Assembly (NCBI GenBank): GCA_963971535.1
Contig: OZ020594.1
Coordinates: 111,084,643-111,148,642 of the forward strand
Origin: Notolepis coatsorum
Lineage: Eukaryota; Chordata; Actinopteri; Aulopiformes; Paralepididae
Direction: 5' to 3'
Length of the DNA stretch: 64,000 nucleotides
Positions 22,179-33,400 of the stretch are shown here, piece after piece; the first letter of the stretch is position 1; every line of letters starts with the position of its first letter. The position numbers and the translations under genes were made by a program. The notes under the pieces were generated by a model. That model did not search any database. It saw only the letters and a program-made list of their open reading frames with translations, and was not told the origin of the DNA.

Positions 22179-22442
22179 CTTCAGCTAAAATGTTTGTTTA
22201 CTAACTGAAGAAGACGGCTCTCTGTGACTCTGTGAGGGGAGGGCTGGACTCGGAGGAGCCGGGGGGCAAGCGCGCTGAGCGCTCTGAACAGCGCGTCAAC
22301 AACTTGCGGTAGAACACTCGCCAGCTGGTACCGATACTGCAGAAAGTATCGGTACTTCGGGAAATGAGTATCGAAGCCGTTTTAAATATTCAGTATCGAT
22401 ATGTATCGATACTTCGATATTTTTGACAACACTACGGGGGAG

Positions 22443-22590
22443 GAGTCAGGGAAGTGGAGAAAACACACAAGAGCAGCCGGGGGATGAGTCAGGGAAGTAG
22501 AGAAAACACGCGAGAGCAGCCGGGGGAAGAGTCAGACAAGTGGAGAAAACACACGAGAGCAGCCGGGGAGGAGTCAGACAAGTGGAACAC
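22443..22590. repeat. 42-bp minisatellite, right part
   Basis: This continues the array interrupted at 21131, with about 3.5 further copies that are more diverged (GGGGGATGAGTCAGGG, GGGGGAAGAGTCAGAC). Confidence 0.9.
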
Positions 22591-22622
22591 TTCGCCTCGT
22601 TTCAACAGGGATTACTATTAAT

Positions 22623-23362
22623 TGAACATTTTATTTAACAGATTGCAGAATGGGTACATTACAGTACGGCTCAATACACACAATTGTTAAGGGGATGCAG
22701 ACCAGAGAAAGACTTTCGTCTTGTTTACATCAGGGTCCCCCATTTTCAATTCATAGTGACATTTATGACATCATGACATTTATGGCATAGGGACATACAT
22801 GACATACAGGTATTTAGTACTGTTACATTTGTGACATATACGATATGCAAATATACAGTACTGTTACCCATAGATCCTGACAGAGAGTATATATGTGGAG
22901 GGGACTGTACATTAGGAGGGGGCGGGAGGGTGGGAGAGAAATATACATACGGTGGGGAGAGAACATACGGTGGGGAGGAGACTGTACATTAGGAGGGGGT
23001 GGGTGGGTGGGAGAGAAATATACATACGGTGGGGAGAGAATATATACATACGGTGGGGAGGAGACTGTACATTAGGAGGGGGTGGGGGGGTTTGGACATT
23101 TACAGTGGCCAGTTTCGAATTGCAGCCTCCCGTAGGTGCTCTTTAAGAGCGGTTTTGAATGTGGGTAGAGATTCACATTCCTTTACAGCTTTGGGTAGGG
23201 CGTTCCACATGGATGTGGCATAATTGCGAAACGTGTTTAGTCCCTTGTTTGAGCCGAATCTGGGTTTAACATGATTTGTGGAGCTCCCTCTGGTGTTGTG
23301 GTCGTGGTATTCACTGACCTTTGGGAAGTATTTTGGCATGTACATGGGTACCTTAGTGGTGT
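22623..23362 (-). mobile_element. LINE-Q copy (CAAT-tailed LINE), 3-prime part
   Basis: On the minus strand this ends CTGCAATCTGTTAAATAAAA and contains the RT C-terminus NYATSMWNALPKAVKECESL at 23100-23343. A short internal tandem expansion with GGTGGGGAGAGAA and TGTACATTAGGAGGGGG units lies at about 22890-23090 in its 3-prime UTR. The same family appears at least ten times in the window. The clade is probably in the CR1/Jockey group but unproven. Confidence 0.82.
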
Positions 23363-24368
23363 AGTGTTTGATTGATTGATTGAAAACTTTATTAACAGAT
23401 TGCAGAATGGGTACAATACAGTACAGCTCAATACACACAATTGTTAAGGGGATACAGACCAGAGAAATACTTTTGTCTTGTTTACATCAGGGTCCCCCAT
23501 TTTCAATTCATCAGGACATATATGACATACATGACATACAGATAGACAGTACTGCTACATCTATACATTTATGACATACCAGATTTGCAAATACAGTACT
23601 GTTTGTGATACAAAAAGAGTCAAGAAAAGGGAGTATATACATTTGACGTAGAAACTGTACATTGGAGGAGGTTGGGTGGGGTTGTGTGGGGGGGGTTGGG
23701 TACATTGGGATATTGACAACCATACTGGGTAATTTACATTAGAGGTGGTTGGGGGGGGGGGAAGAAACACTGTATAAACAAGCAAAACTGTACATTGGGG
23801 GGGGGGGGGGGACACACACACTGTACAAACAAGCAAAATTGTGCATTGGAATATTGACAAAGGGGAAAGTGTATCTTGTAGACCAGGGCCCCGTTCCCCG
23901 TACCTGGTTCAACTAGGTCGATCAAGATGTCATTATCCAGATTCAGTTAACCCGATGTTTGAAGCCGGGATTTTCCTGTTCCTCGAAGGTGGATTCAGTC
24001 TCGTTAACTCAAGCCAGACTTGAGACCCAGGATAAGTGCGCGTGCCCGCCTCAGCCGAGAAGGCAGCAAGTGTCGAGAGCAGAGATCCTGATTCTCTAGC
24101 GGCATTGATTGATTAATTGATTTAAAACTTTAGTAACATATTGCAGTACGGCTCAATCGCCTCGCCGACAAGTTAAATGCGTTATCTATAGGCTAATTTT
24201 AAGTCCCTCATTACCTCAATCAATCAGATTATATTTCTTTAAACTTGCCTGCTGGATTGAATAATCAAATGAGATCTTGCTAGCGAAAATAATTAGTTAA
24301 ACTGTTATACAAAATAACGATACGGCTCTCTTCCCATTGATTGATGTATAGTCGATCTTTTACTTATC

Positions 24369-24440
24369 TCCACTGTGGTGTAACGGGTTCTTCTTTTGAC
24401 TTTCACGCAGACGACCGGGGTTCGAAACCTAGTCTTCCCC
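24369..24440 (+). other. tRNA-like sequence (Glu-like)
   Basis: An A-box-like TGGTGTAACGGGTTC and a B-box GGGTTCGAAACC are spaced as in a tRNA, with GACTTTCACGCAG between them resembling the anticodon arm of tRNA-Glu(UUC). The acceptor strands TCCACTG and AGTCTTCC do not pair, so this is a tRNA-derived relic and not a working gene. Confidence 0.5.
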
Positions 24441-24600
24441 TTCTTTTTGCGATGTAGGAATAATTCAATTTGGTGCACGTTGAGAGCTATATAAAGAATG
24501 ACATCCTCAATGCATGTAGATTTATAATATTTTAACTTGAAACTAGGCTACTTTGACGTATAATCATTAATATTATATTCCAAAAAATTATATTGGAAAC

Positions 24601-24667
24601 ACGGGGTTTCGAACACCAGTCGCTGGGTTGCCAGGATTGAGCACTACCGCTGAGCCACTGTGCCAGA
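24601..24667 (-). other. tRNA-like sequence, type unclear
   Basis: The minus strand reads TGGCTCAGCGGTAGTGC (A-box) and GGTGTTCGAAACCCC (B-box) about 30 bases later. A D-arm is plausible, but the acceptor halves do not pair and no clear anticodon stem forms. It points opposite to the Glu-like relic 160 bp away. Confidence 0.5.
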
Positions 24668-25612
24668 TGGGATAAATTCATTGTTTATACATTAATGAAC
24701 GAGACAAGATCCACAATCCACGCATAGACACTTCAATTTTATGCTTGAATGAAACACAATCCAGGCGCTCCATTAAACATCCACAGCGGAGAATATGAAA
24801 GGAATCAGAGCCAAACGAGCGATAGGTTTCAATCATTAAAAAAATCCCTGCGGGATTAACATTTGCAATGCTGCGCGTTGTTAGAATAACCACATAATGT
24901 GTACATCGCACCGAGCGAGCGCCACGGTATATATAACGTGCATTATTTAGGACAAAGTGAATTTAGTATCAGCATTTTGGGTCTATTTTACATTTCAAAA
25001 GCCCCCTCTGGAAGAATGGAGCACAAAAACGTAATTCAGAATGGTATAAAGCAGATCCTAGACTGTGGGAATAATTTCAGGAAACGCGCTGTCACTTTCT
25101 TTGCGGGGGCGTGGCTGTGCTTCATCCGGCTAACTTGAACTTAAACCCTGCTTTCGACCAGGCTCAAACTTTTGGATCTGTTGTCATGGTGATTTGGACA
25201 ATCCAGGTACGGGGAGCCGGAAAGTCCGGCTTAAGTCAGACTTAACCGAAAGTTATCCGGCTAACTCAGTTATCCAGGTACGGGGAACGGGGCCCAGGCC
25301 CATTGCAAGTTGCTGTACTCTGTAGTCTACTCTAAGCCATCCTAGTTTGTCAAAGTGGGCAGGGGTGAGGTGGGTTCTAGGAGTAAGGTCAAGTAAAAGT
25401 CTGACCAGTTTGTTTTGTGATGTTTGTAATTTTGTTTTTAGCGCCTTTGAGGTGCTTTGGTACCATGAGGTGCAAGCATAGTCGTAGTACCCTTGAATGA
25501 GTGCTCCTGCCAGAGTCTTCAGGGTATTCTTGTTTACCAGAGAGGAGATCCGGTACAAGAATCTAGTTCGTTGGTTGACTTTTTTTATTACCTTGGACGC
25601 CATTTTGTCACG

Positions 25613-25712
25613 AAAGTCTTTCTCTGGTCTGCATCCCCTTAACAATTGTGTGTATTGAGCCGTACTGTATTGTACCCATTCTGCAATCTGTTAATAAAAT
25701 GTTCAATCAATC
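25613..25712 (+). mobile_element. LINE-Q 3-prime end, plus strand
   Basis: GTCTGCATCCCCTTAACAAT through CTGTTAATAAAATGTTCAAT, then a CAAT tail. It abuts the minus-strand copy at 25612 so that both outer ends of the pair carry the 3-prime tail. Confidence 0.85.
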
Positions 25713-26099
25713 AATCAAATCAAACTCACCGAAGACTATGCAGCCCTAGTGTAATTCCCTCTTATGCGATGATGACAGCAACGCGTTCTTTATAGCACTG
25801 GTGGGATTTCTTTACAATCCGGACGGGGAGAACTGTGAAACACATACATGAAATACAATAAATCACAGATCAAACAATAACACAGGGTTTGTACACATTT
25901 TCCAAGGCAAAATGCAAGCACTTTTCAAGCATTTTCAAGGTGCATTTTCAAGATTTTCCAGCATCTTATGCGGCTGTGGTAAATTAAATATTTACTCAAA
26001 ATGATTATTTCACTTCTTCCATCACATTAAATCAGATGTTATTGTGCTAAACAACCAAAATGATGTAGACTTGGCATATATAACTGATATATAGCTGAG

Positions 26100-26275
26100 C
26101 CGATGTGTTATGCAGTATGTCGTGTATGTCATAAATGTCATGATGAATTGAACATGGGGGACCCTGATGTAAACAAGACGAAAGTATTGCTCTGGTCTGC
26201 ATCCCCTTAATAATTGTGTGTATTGAGCCGTACTGTATTGTACCCATTCTGCAATCTGTTAATAAAGTTTTCAGG
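26100..26275 (+). mobile_element. LINE-Q 3-prime end
   Basis: GAACATGGGGGACCCTGATG through CTGCAATCTGTTAATAAAGT. It is a 5-prime-truncated copy that abuts the hAT transposase exon. Confidence 0.82.
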
Positions 26276-26691
26276 GAAGAGAAATGAGGAGCTATCCCAA
26301 ATGTGGTGAGGTATGCCACTTTATTCTCCCCACAAGTAAATTGCTTTGCTATCTCACTGTCAGGAAACATTGTTTGAAACATGGCCCCCATGTCATTACA
26401 TGAATGGTAGGAATAGTGGCTGGTTACAGCTTTTGTTGCCCAGCATATTTCAGCTTGAAGTGTTGGATTAGAGGTAACAAATGATTTAATGGTGCCTGTG
26501 GTGTTGCTGGTTGACTGGTTCTTGGATGAGCCTGGGGCAACTCCACTGCAAGCTCCTCCACTGGCTGCTCTGGCTCTCACTACACTGCTGGTTGTTGATG
26601 TGGATGTAGCTGTAGCTGTGCTGCTTGATGCATTGCTTGTCTGCTGGAAATAATCCACTAATGCAGGACCTGGATTTAGACGTGCTTTCAT
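26276..26691 (-). pseudogene. hAT transposase N-terminal exon
   Basis: The frame begins MKARLNPGPALVDYFQQTSN, followed by a Ser/Thr/Ala-rich linker, then TGTIKSFVTSNPTLQAEICW, ATKAVTSHYSYHSCNDMGAM and FQTMFPDSEIAKQF. The block from LQAEICW to KVAYLTTFGIAPHF resembles the segment ahead of the catalytic core in a group of fish hAT-like proteins (usually L-x-AEI-W ... SC-x-x-x-x-LF-x-MFPDS). A LINE-Q tail truncates it at the 3-prime side. No DDE residues are found nearby. Confidence 0.6.
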
Positions 26692-27002
26692 CAGAATTTG
26701 ATGCTTCTTCCCTAAATAAAAAGGAGCAGCATGTTATCTCACTGGTTGCACTTAACTTTAAGAGTATTTATTGTTTAATGTTGACATCTAATCTAAATGG
26801 ATCATTATGATATTATAAATGTATATTTCATTTTCATTTATAGGCTACTGCCTATGAATTTTAGACTGAGCCTAATGATGGCCTGGAATGAACCAACTAC
26901 CTTAACATTATTATCCATGTAATTAACTGTAAAGGTCACGTTAGCTGTTAGATTGCATATTCCATAAATAAACATGCTAAAATTGGCCTGGCTCGTCACG
27001 TT

Positions 27003-27180
27003 TGATTGAAAACGTTATTAACAGATTGCAGAATGGGTACAATACACTATGGCTCAATACACACAATTGTTAAGGGGATGCAGACCAGAGAAATACTTTC
27101 GTCTTGTTTACATCAGGGTCCGCCATTTTCAATTCATCATAACATTTATGACATACACGACATACAGGTAGACAGTACGT
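27003..27180 (-). mobile_element. LINE-Q 3-prime end
   Basis: TTGAAAACGTTATTAACAGA then GCAGAATGGGTACAATACAC; the minus-strand 3-prime end of the same LINE family, inside the CAGGGTTCGTACG hAT element. Confidence 0.82.
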
Positions 27181-27185
27181 TACTG

Positions 27186-27495
27186 CGTTCCAGACTACAA
27201 CTGCTCCACACCAGTTCCACACCAGTCTCCGTAAATGTTCCGTTATAAAAATAAAATACCATTTCAATACACAACAAGTTTTCGTGTTTTGAAATACATG
27301 AAAGGAAATTAGCTAACGTTGATTTGCCTAACGTTACATGCTACAACACTGCGGTGAAAAACAGAGTCCGGTAAACACGAGTTTGTAATTCCATTAGTGT
27401 ATTTTGCCTGTTACTTGACTATTTCGATTATTGAAGTGGTACAAACATTTACGGAGACAGGTGTGGACTGTGGAGCACTTGTAGTCTCGAACTTA
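27186..27495. repeat. Inverted repeat with about 48-bp arms
   Basis: Bases about 27188-27236 (AGACTACAACTGCTCCACAC) are the near complement of 27443-27492 (TGGAGCACTTGTAGTCTCGA). Spacer is about 207 bp. It may be a small MITE of about 310 bp; no clear target duplication was found. Confidence 0.6.
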
Positions 27496-28021
27496 GTTAC
27501 CTGGCGAGCCAGGCCGAGACACGTTAATAACACCCATGGCTCAGTGGCTCACCTTTCAACGTGGCTCGAACGTGCAGACTCCCCCAATCCCCATGGTAAA
27601 AATCTTCAAGTCCTTTCTGCATATTTTGCACACGGCTACTCGAGGATGTTCTCCTCTGAATTATATTTGATATCTCCGAGCCAGAGCTCATTAAAACGGC
27701 AGCCTCCCGGCATTTTGGCCACACACACGCGCGCTGTTCTCATGGCACAGGTAAAAACACTACGGGGTGGGGCCGAGCCACATTTCATTTTGCATGAAAG
27801 GCGAACGCAAAATAGGCTCGCGAGTCGCTCCGACTTATTTTATTTCTTTGTCTAAAAACCAAACTATTCAGTCAGATAGCGATTTATTATTAAAGTATAA
27901 AATGCAATTACAATTTCAATAACTTTCCAGCACTTTATACACAATTCAAGCACATTTAAAACCTTGAAAACAGCACATTGAAATACAAGCATTTTCAAGG
28001 ATTTCCAGCACCCGTACGAAC

Positions 28022-28960
28022 TAGGGATGCCCCGATCACGTTTTTTGTCACCGATACCGATCACCGATCGTCGTGAGCCATATCGGCCGATACCGATCCG
28101 ATACGATCGTTTTTGATTAAAAAGAAATAAAAAATTATTTTATATAAAGTTTTTTTTTTTTTTTTTTTTTATAAAATATATATATTATATAATTAGACTT
28201 GTACTTGTATTATCTGCGAGACATCGCCACCACGCAACAAGTCAAAATGCTCGCTATCTGCAAACAGCTCCACTGTCTGTGTACTCTAGTAGCCCAGCTC
28301 CAAAAAGGATTCTCCGGCGCTGCAGCGGGACCCTATTGGTAACGTTATGCTTTGGTCATTTCACATTCAGCAAGCCCTCAGCTCGAATACGCATTAAATC
28401 AATGTTATAAGACATTGATATCAAGAGCTATCTGTAGCTACTGCTAGCCGGCTAGATGACGTTAAGACAGAACTTTAGTTCAATGGGACATTTCGTTTTG
28501 AACAGTAAACTAACGTCAGCTAACGCAAGCTAACGCAAGCTACCGGAGGTATGAACATGGACTACTAGATTTTCTGGATCATTTGTTGATATCAGGAGCT
28601 ATCGGTAGCTAGCCGGCTAAATACTATTAGACAATGCCTACTAAACGTGAATAGTTGACTGGGTAATTTTGTTTAAACAGTAACGATAGCTAGGTAGCTA
28701 ACGTTAGCGCAGGTCGAATGCACTACAGACTCGAGCAGAGGAGCCGCACCTCTTTGTTTACAAACTCTACACGGGGCGGGCGGGGCTAGGGAGGAGGAGC
28801 AGTTTGCAGGTCCTGTGCGTCTCAGACAAGCGAGTGAGATATCCACTTGATCAGTTTCCGCGATCGGCGAATATGACTCATTATCGGAATTCCCCGATCG
28901 CATATTTATACTGATTATCGGCCGATAACGATCGGTGGCCGATCGATCGGGGCATCCCTA
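28022..28960. mobile_element. hAT MITE, TAGGGATGCCCCGATC type
   Basis: It starts TAGGGATGCCCCGATCACG and ends CGATCGGGGCATCCCTA, with the perfect 8-bp duplication GTACGAAC at 28014-28021 and 28961-28968. It inserted inside the right terminal repeat of the older hAT element, 4 bp from that element's end. It belongs to the same family as 9627-10543. Confidence 0.92.
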
Positions 28961-29694
28961 GTACGAACCCTGAATAACAACATACATCCATCTTATTTCT
29001 ACTTGTCTCTTAGTGTCACATGTCTTTGCAATATTGTTAAACAAATTAACTTAACCTACAAAACACATTAAGTCCTTCTGCAATAATAACTCACTTAGTA
29101 AACATTGAGTTAGCAGCACTTTAGCTGCATGGCTTGGGCGACACATAGCTAACAACCACAACACCAACACCTACCTTACTGCTGCTGCAATAAGAGAGGA
29201 CATTATGGGGACTGTAGCATCTTCTGGACCTTGTAACAATGACAATAAAGATCATTCTATTCTATTGACTCTTAAAAACTATCTCTTTACAAGAAGAAGT
29301 GAAACTATCTCTTTACAAGAAGAAGTGAAACTATCTCTTCTTCTTCTTCTTCTTCTTGTAATTTCCGGCAGTCTAGACACCTTCCGGCGTATTGCTGCCT
29401 AACTCAATCTTCTTCTTCTTTAATGTCGAGTCGCCACAACAGAAAGGTGCATACCGCCACCTCCTGTCGCTGGGCCAATACGGCAAGATTCCGACAAATA
29501 AAGAAAATAATAACAAAACAAACAAAACAACAAAACCAAACAAAACAAAACAAAAATAAAACAAAACAAAATCAAAACATAACCCAGGATATACAAACCC
29601 TAACCTCACTATCCTACCTAATAAACTTAAACCTAACCTAACCACAACAAGAATTTAACTCACTCCTGTCCTACCCCCCAATAATTCTGTGTTC

Positions 29695-30158
29695 TTACAC
29701 CTTAAGATGTAGGCCTGTGTCCACAAGAAATGCCATAACCGCTTTCACTACTGCCCTTTGCTGTTCCTCAGGTCCTAACAAACTCCTCAGTGAGATGCAA
29801 GGCAGCCCTGCATCCAGGACTGCAGTGAACAGCACCCTCCTCTCTGATGCGTAATTGGCACATTCCATAACCACATGTTGCACAGTTTCCTCTGCCCCAC
29901 ATTCACACAGACCATTCTCATGCTTCCCAATGCGGGCCAGTCCCCCCGCTAGTCCACAGTGTCCAAACCTCAGCCTTGCCATTATCACCTGCTCTCTTCT
30001 GCTGTTCCCCAGGGTGACGTTCCCTCCCCTAACACTATTCTGCAAGCTGTAATAAAACCTTCCTCTCTTTTCTCCTTCCCATTCCTTCTGCCACCTTCTG
30101 GTAATCTCCGCCTTTATTTCACTGTGAAATTCTGATACCCCCAAGGCTACGCCTACAT
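29695..30158 (-). pseudogene. I-clade LINE C-terminal domain
   Basis: The frame reads HSEIKAEITRRWQKEWEGEK, then RARLRFGHCGLA-like sequence, GLCECGAEETVQHVVMECAN and YASERRVLFTAVL. The C-x-C ... H-x4-C pattern following a TRRWQ-x-W segment is the zinc-binding C-terminus that follows RNase H in I-clade and related LINEs. Its N-terminal side is cut by the hAT insertion at 30159. The GCCTACAT codons next to the insertion are duplicated at 34248. Confidence 0.75.
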
Positions 30159-30480
30159 TAGGGTGCATCAAATTGCAATGCAAAAATTGTATCTCAACAT
30201 ATCAATCTGTGTGGGGTTGCATTTTGTTCGGACAAACATAAAAATGATTTGTGCAAAGTTTGGGAAAGATTCGTTGAGATTTAGAGGTAGCACACAGCAT
30301 GTGAAATATATGAAAATGGGCCTTTTTTGGCGTTTTACTAGATAACATGACAAGGCAATTTCAAAAACGGCAAGAAATAGTTTTTCAGAACAACATTTAT
30401 TAACCCTAACATTTAAGAACAAAATGTTTGATAACAACATTGAAATAGTCTTTCAAACATGTCTCAAGCATCCTAGAGTC

Positions 30481-33400
30481 CTAGACCTGGTCCAGCTTGC
30501 GCTTGCAGCAGCGAAGGTTTGACCGTGTTGAGCGGTCATGCTCAACTGCCTGTAGCACATTCTGCAGGTGCTCCTCACTCCTGGCTGCTGCCACAAAGTC
30601 TGACGTCAGTTTGACGCCACGCTCGGCACAGTCATTCACAACATTGATGGTACGTACATTCACTGCACCCATCTGAAATGTTGTACTGGTAACCCAATCC
30701 TCTACATCCAGTGAAAGAAACGCGGGATCGATGTGCAGCAGGTGCATGCCGAACCAGCAGTCTCGGTTGGCAAGGTCAGCCAAGCTGGTGGTCGGCGAGA
30801 GGGTTGGAAACTTTGGCTTGCCGAAGCCAGTGCCAAAGCGGAGCTGTGGGGCTTGCATGGATATATCAGCCGGCTTGTGCTCCAATATAGCATCTGCAAG
30901 TGCGCGCCGCTCGCCAACTGGCACCTTGGTGCTGAAGAGTGCCAGGGGCAGCATCTCGCCTGACAGGTACCAAAGGTGCCGCTCCAGCGCCTTAATCGCT
31001 GATGCTGCGATGCCCTCGTCAACAGACTTGTATGCGTACAGGTTGTGGTAGAGTGTAAGGTCATTTCATGCCGCATCTACGGCCGTGTCGCAGGTCAACC
31101 ACCACGTTGCGTAGATGTGCGTGATGAAGTTGGCAAACGCCAGAATCTTCAGCACCTGCTGCTGTGTAGTGATGGTCCCCTGAGGAAGCAAGGCAATGTG
31201 CTGCTCCATCAAGGCCAGCTTGAGAGTGTAGAGCAGCTTAGCCATCCACCGCGCCTTGTGCAGTGCTCCCGGTTGTTGGAAGTTAACTGGAGTGTGCTCT
31301 GCACTGTCTGCACTCAGATACACAAGACATAGCTGCACGAACTCGCGATAGTCGCCTCGCTTGTAGTCGAGCACTCCTGCAGCGCACACAATTAGTTCAG
31401 CACGCAACTTGCCCAGGAACGGTGGTTCGGCATCGCCAGGAATGTAGCGGGCCAATGGGCCGCTGTCCTTGTGTGGCAACAGGTTCCAGTTGTCAAGCAG
31501 ACGTGTAAACCAGCGTTTCCGTTAGCCGGTAATTACCGGTATTTGACTGGCAAAATCTGTTGAAGTCCGACATATTTAATCTCTCCGGTCATAGTGTCCG
31601 GTGAAAATAGTTCCCTCTGGGCACAGTTTGATTATTTGAATTGTATTTGGATGGGCTGGAGTTGGGTGGCCTATGCGATGAACGAAACAATCATTGAGTT
31701 TGTTGTCGTTGCTTCGCTCAGCGAGAGCTTGCTGCTGGATTTGCGGAAGGCATGCAGCTGCAGACCCACAGAACCCACCAGCTTTGCTGGCACAGTGCGG
31801 TCCCCAGACCTGGAAAGCTGCTCTGCGGGTCTGCAGCTGGATGCTTCTTGCAAACTAACTGCGGCCGGCTCGCGCTGATAACAGCTTTCATTGTTGGACC
31901 GGCTGCTTGGTGGAGCAACGATGAAACGAATGTAATGAATCGTTCGTCGCATGGGCTATTTAATTTTGGCCTGTTTTGGTACGGTTCGGGTGGTCAAGTT
32001 GTGCTTGGAGGGAGTTGTTTTCACCGGACATTATGACCAGCACCAAGTCGTTGGGAGGTGGAGATATACATCACGCAAACCCACGATAATGTTGCCGCCT
32101 CTCTCTGCAAAATTTCTCAGTTCTTCGCTTGATATAATTAATACAAATGTCCAATATAACGGAATTCGTTAGCTCATAAAAATGTGATTATAACAGACTG
32201 CTGTTTAGTGTCGGACCGACTGCCCACATACGCGGTCTATTTTATTTCAAGTCAGCAGCAGCACGGAGTATCGAGGGACTTATTTTATTTGGAATATATT
32301 AATGACTATACGCAAAAGTAGCCTCGTTTTAAGTAATAATATTATAAATCTACATGCCTTGAGGATGACATTCTTTATATAGCCTATATCAATTGTTTTA
32401 AAGCTCAATAAACTATGACCGGAATTAATCTCATTTGTCCGGTAGATTGAAATCTTGCAGGTCACGGAGACCGGCAACAATTTTTTCTAACGGAAACCCT
32501 GGTGTAAACAATGTAACCTCTGGCGAGCGTGACGTCTCCACCTTGAGGTCAGTGAAGATGTGGCTGAGGAGCACCTCGCCGATGTGGTGTCGGCACCCGG
32601 ACCAGAGCAGTGGTCGACCCAGTGAGAGCTGGATGGCAATGCAGGCTGCCGTGAGATGGCCAGTGTTTGACGCGGTGGTGTCAAATGCCATGTTGACAAC
32701 CTGATCGGTGCAGCACCAGTCCTGCAGCAGCTTGCATGTCAGCCGGGCAATGATCGTTCCACATGCCTCATCAGTCCCCTTCATGTATGCTGGCAGACCA
32801 AGCAGTTTGAGCCGCTCCGCGTCTCCGATCACCACTGTCAGACGCTCCTCCAACCGGCGCACATTGTTGAGCATTGGCGTCAACTTACTGTCCCAGTGCA
32901 AGGTGCACATGGGAGGTGGTGTCCACTGTTCTTGCTGGTCCTCACTGATGGCCTGCAACACGTGGCGGTGCGCTCGGTCTGCTGTTGCGTAGGATGTGGA
33001 GACCTTTGCCGAATTGCCACCGGATTCCTCGATCAGACCGCGCGTGAAGGCAGCCTGCTGCGATCTTCAACCGTGTAGCCAGTGACACAAGACTCGGCCG
33101 GCTGAGAATGTCTGATGGAATGAAGGCTGTGGTGCCAGTCTTCTTACGCTCACGGGCGGGTGTGTTCTCAGCCGGTGGAGCAGCTGTTTCATCTGCATTG
33201 CTGTCTTCATCACTTTCGCTTTCCAACACCACCGCCATGCTGGACCTCGCAGTCATCTCCTGCTGCTCCTTGGTAAAGCATGCCTGCTGCGCTGCTTCAC
33301 GCTCCTGTCGCCGCTTCAACTTGGATTGCAGATTGGCATCCAATGCTCCAAATGTGGCCACTCTGTCGCCCTTCATGCTGGCCAGGAAAGCAATGTCCTC

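Larger units (their letters stand above)
21140..22434. mobile_element. hAT element with BED-finger exon remnant
   Basis: It starts TAGTGTTGTCACGATAC and ends TTTGACAACACTA. The perfect 8-bp duplication CGGGGGAG at 21132-21139 and 22435-22442 lies in the minisatellite unit. Subterminal DNA is rich in TATCGATACTTCGATA motifs. It contains a (GA)n array (21484-21655) and, on the minus strand, the first coding exon of a BED-type hAT transposase (22015-22178). It lacks a catalytic core. Confidence 0.9.
23887..25294. mobile_element. PIF/Harbinger-like element with CAG duplication
   Basis: The terminal inverted repeats start GGCCCCGTTCCCCGTACCTGG and its complement, and the flanks are CAG at 23884-23886 and 25295-25297. 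The uninterrupted copy at about 39495 reads GACCAGGCCCATTG, which confirms a 3-bp duplication. Near the right end the TIR motif AGGTACGGGGA recurs at 25204. The interior holds two tRNA-like sequences (24369-24440 and 24601-24667) and no transposase. Confidence 0.75.
23366..25612 (-). mobile_element. LINE-Q copy split by a Harbinger-like element
   Basis: The 3-prime end is at 23366 (TGATTGATTGATTGAAAAC, the complement of the CAAT tail). The body runs to 23886 and resumes at 25295 up to 25612. RT residues MASKVIKKVNQRTRFLYRIS, ALIQGYYDYACTSWYQST and LTPAHFDKLGWLRVDYRVQQ are encoded at 25290-25612. Poly-G runs at 23747-23761 and 23798-23811 interrupt the UTR. At 25612 it meets a plus-strand LINE-Q 3-prime end head to head. 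Confidence 0.82.
25883..28972 (-). mobile_element. hAT element, CAGGGTTCGTACG type
   Basis: It starts CAGGGTTTGTACACATTTTCC and ends with the complement of CAGGGTTCGTACGGGTGCTGG. It is flanked by AATAACA at 25876-25882 and 28973-28979 (7 bp; probably 8 with one base lost). The intact X repeat at 37640 shows the empty site. A transposase exon lies on the minus strand (26276-26691). Two LINE-Q tails and a second hAT MITE (28022-28960) have inserted into it. Confidence 0.85.
25788..29339 (+). repeat. Left copy of a 455-bp direct repeat (X), interrupted
   Basis: Pieces 25788-25882 and 28973-29339 together match 37554-38009 at high identity (for example ACTGGTGGGATTTCTTT, AACTCACTTAGTAAACAT, TCTTCTGGACCTTGTAACAA). 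The gap is a hAT element (25883-28972). The copy ends where the GAA-rich tail of the I-clade LINE begins. Its tail, ACAATAAAGATCATTCTATT, could itself be an old LINE or SINE end. Confidence 0.85.

Noticed and set aside
24369-24440. Working tRNA-Glu gene
   Set aside because: Acceptor strands do not pair and the anticodon stem is weak.
27397-27855. 152-codon plus-strand frame as a host gene
   Set aside because: It spans one arm of an inverted repeat inside a hAT element and has no recognisable domain.
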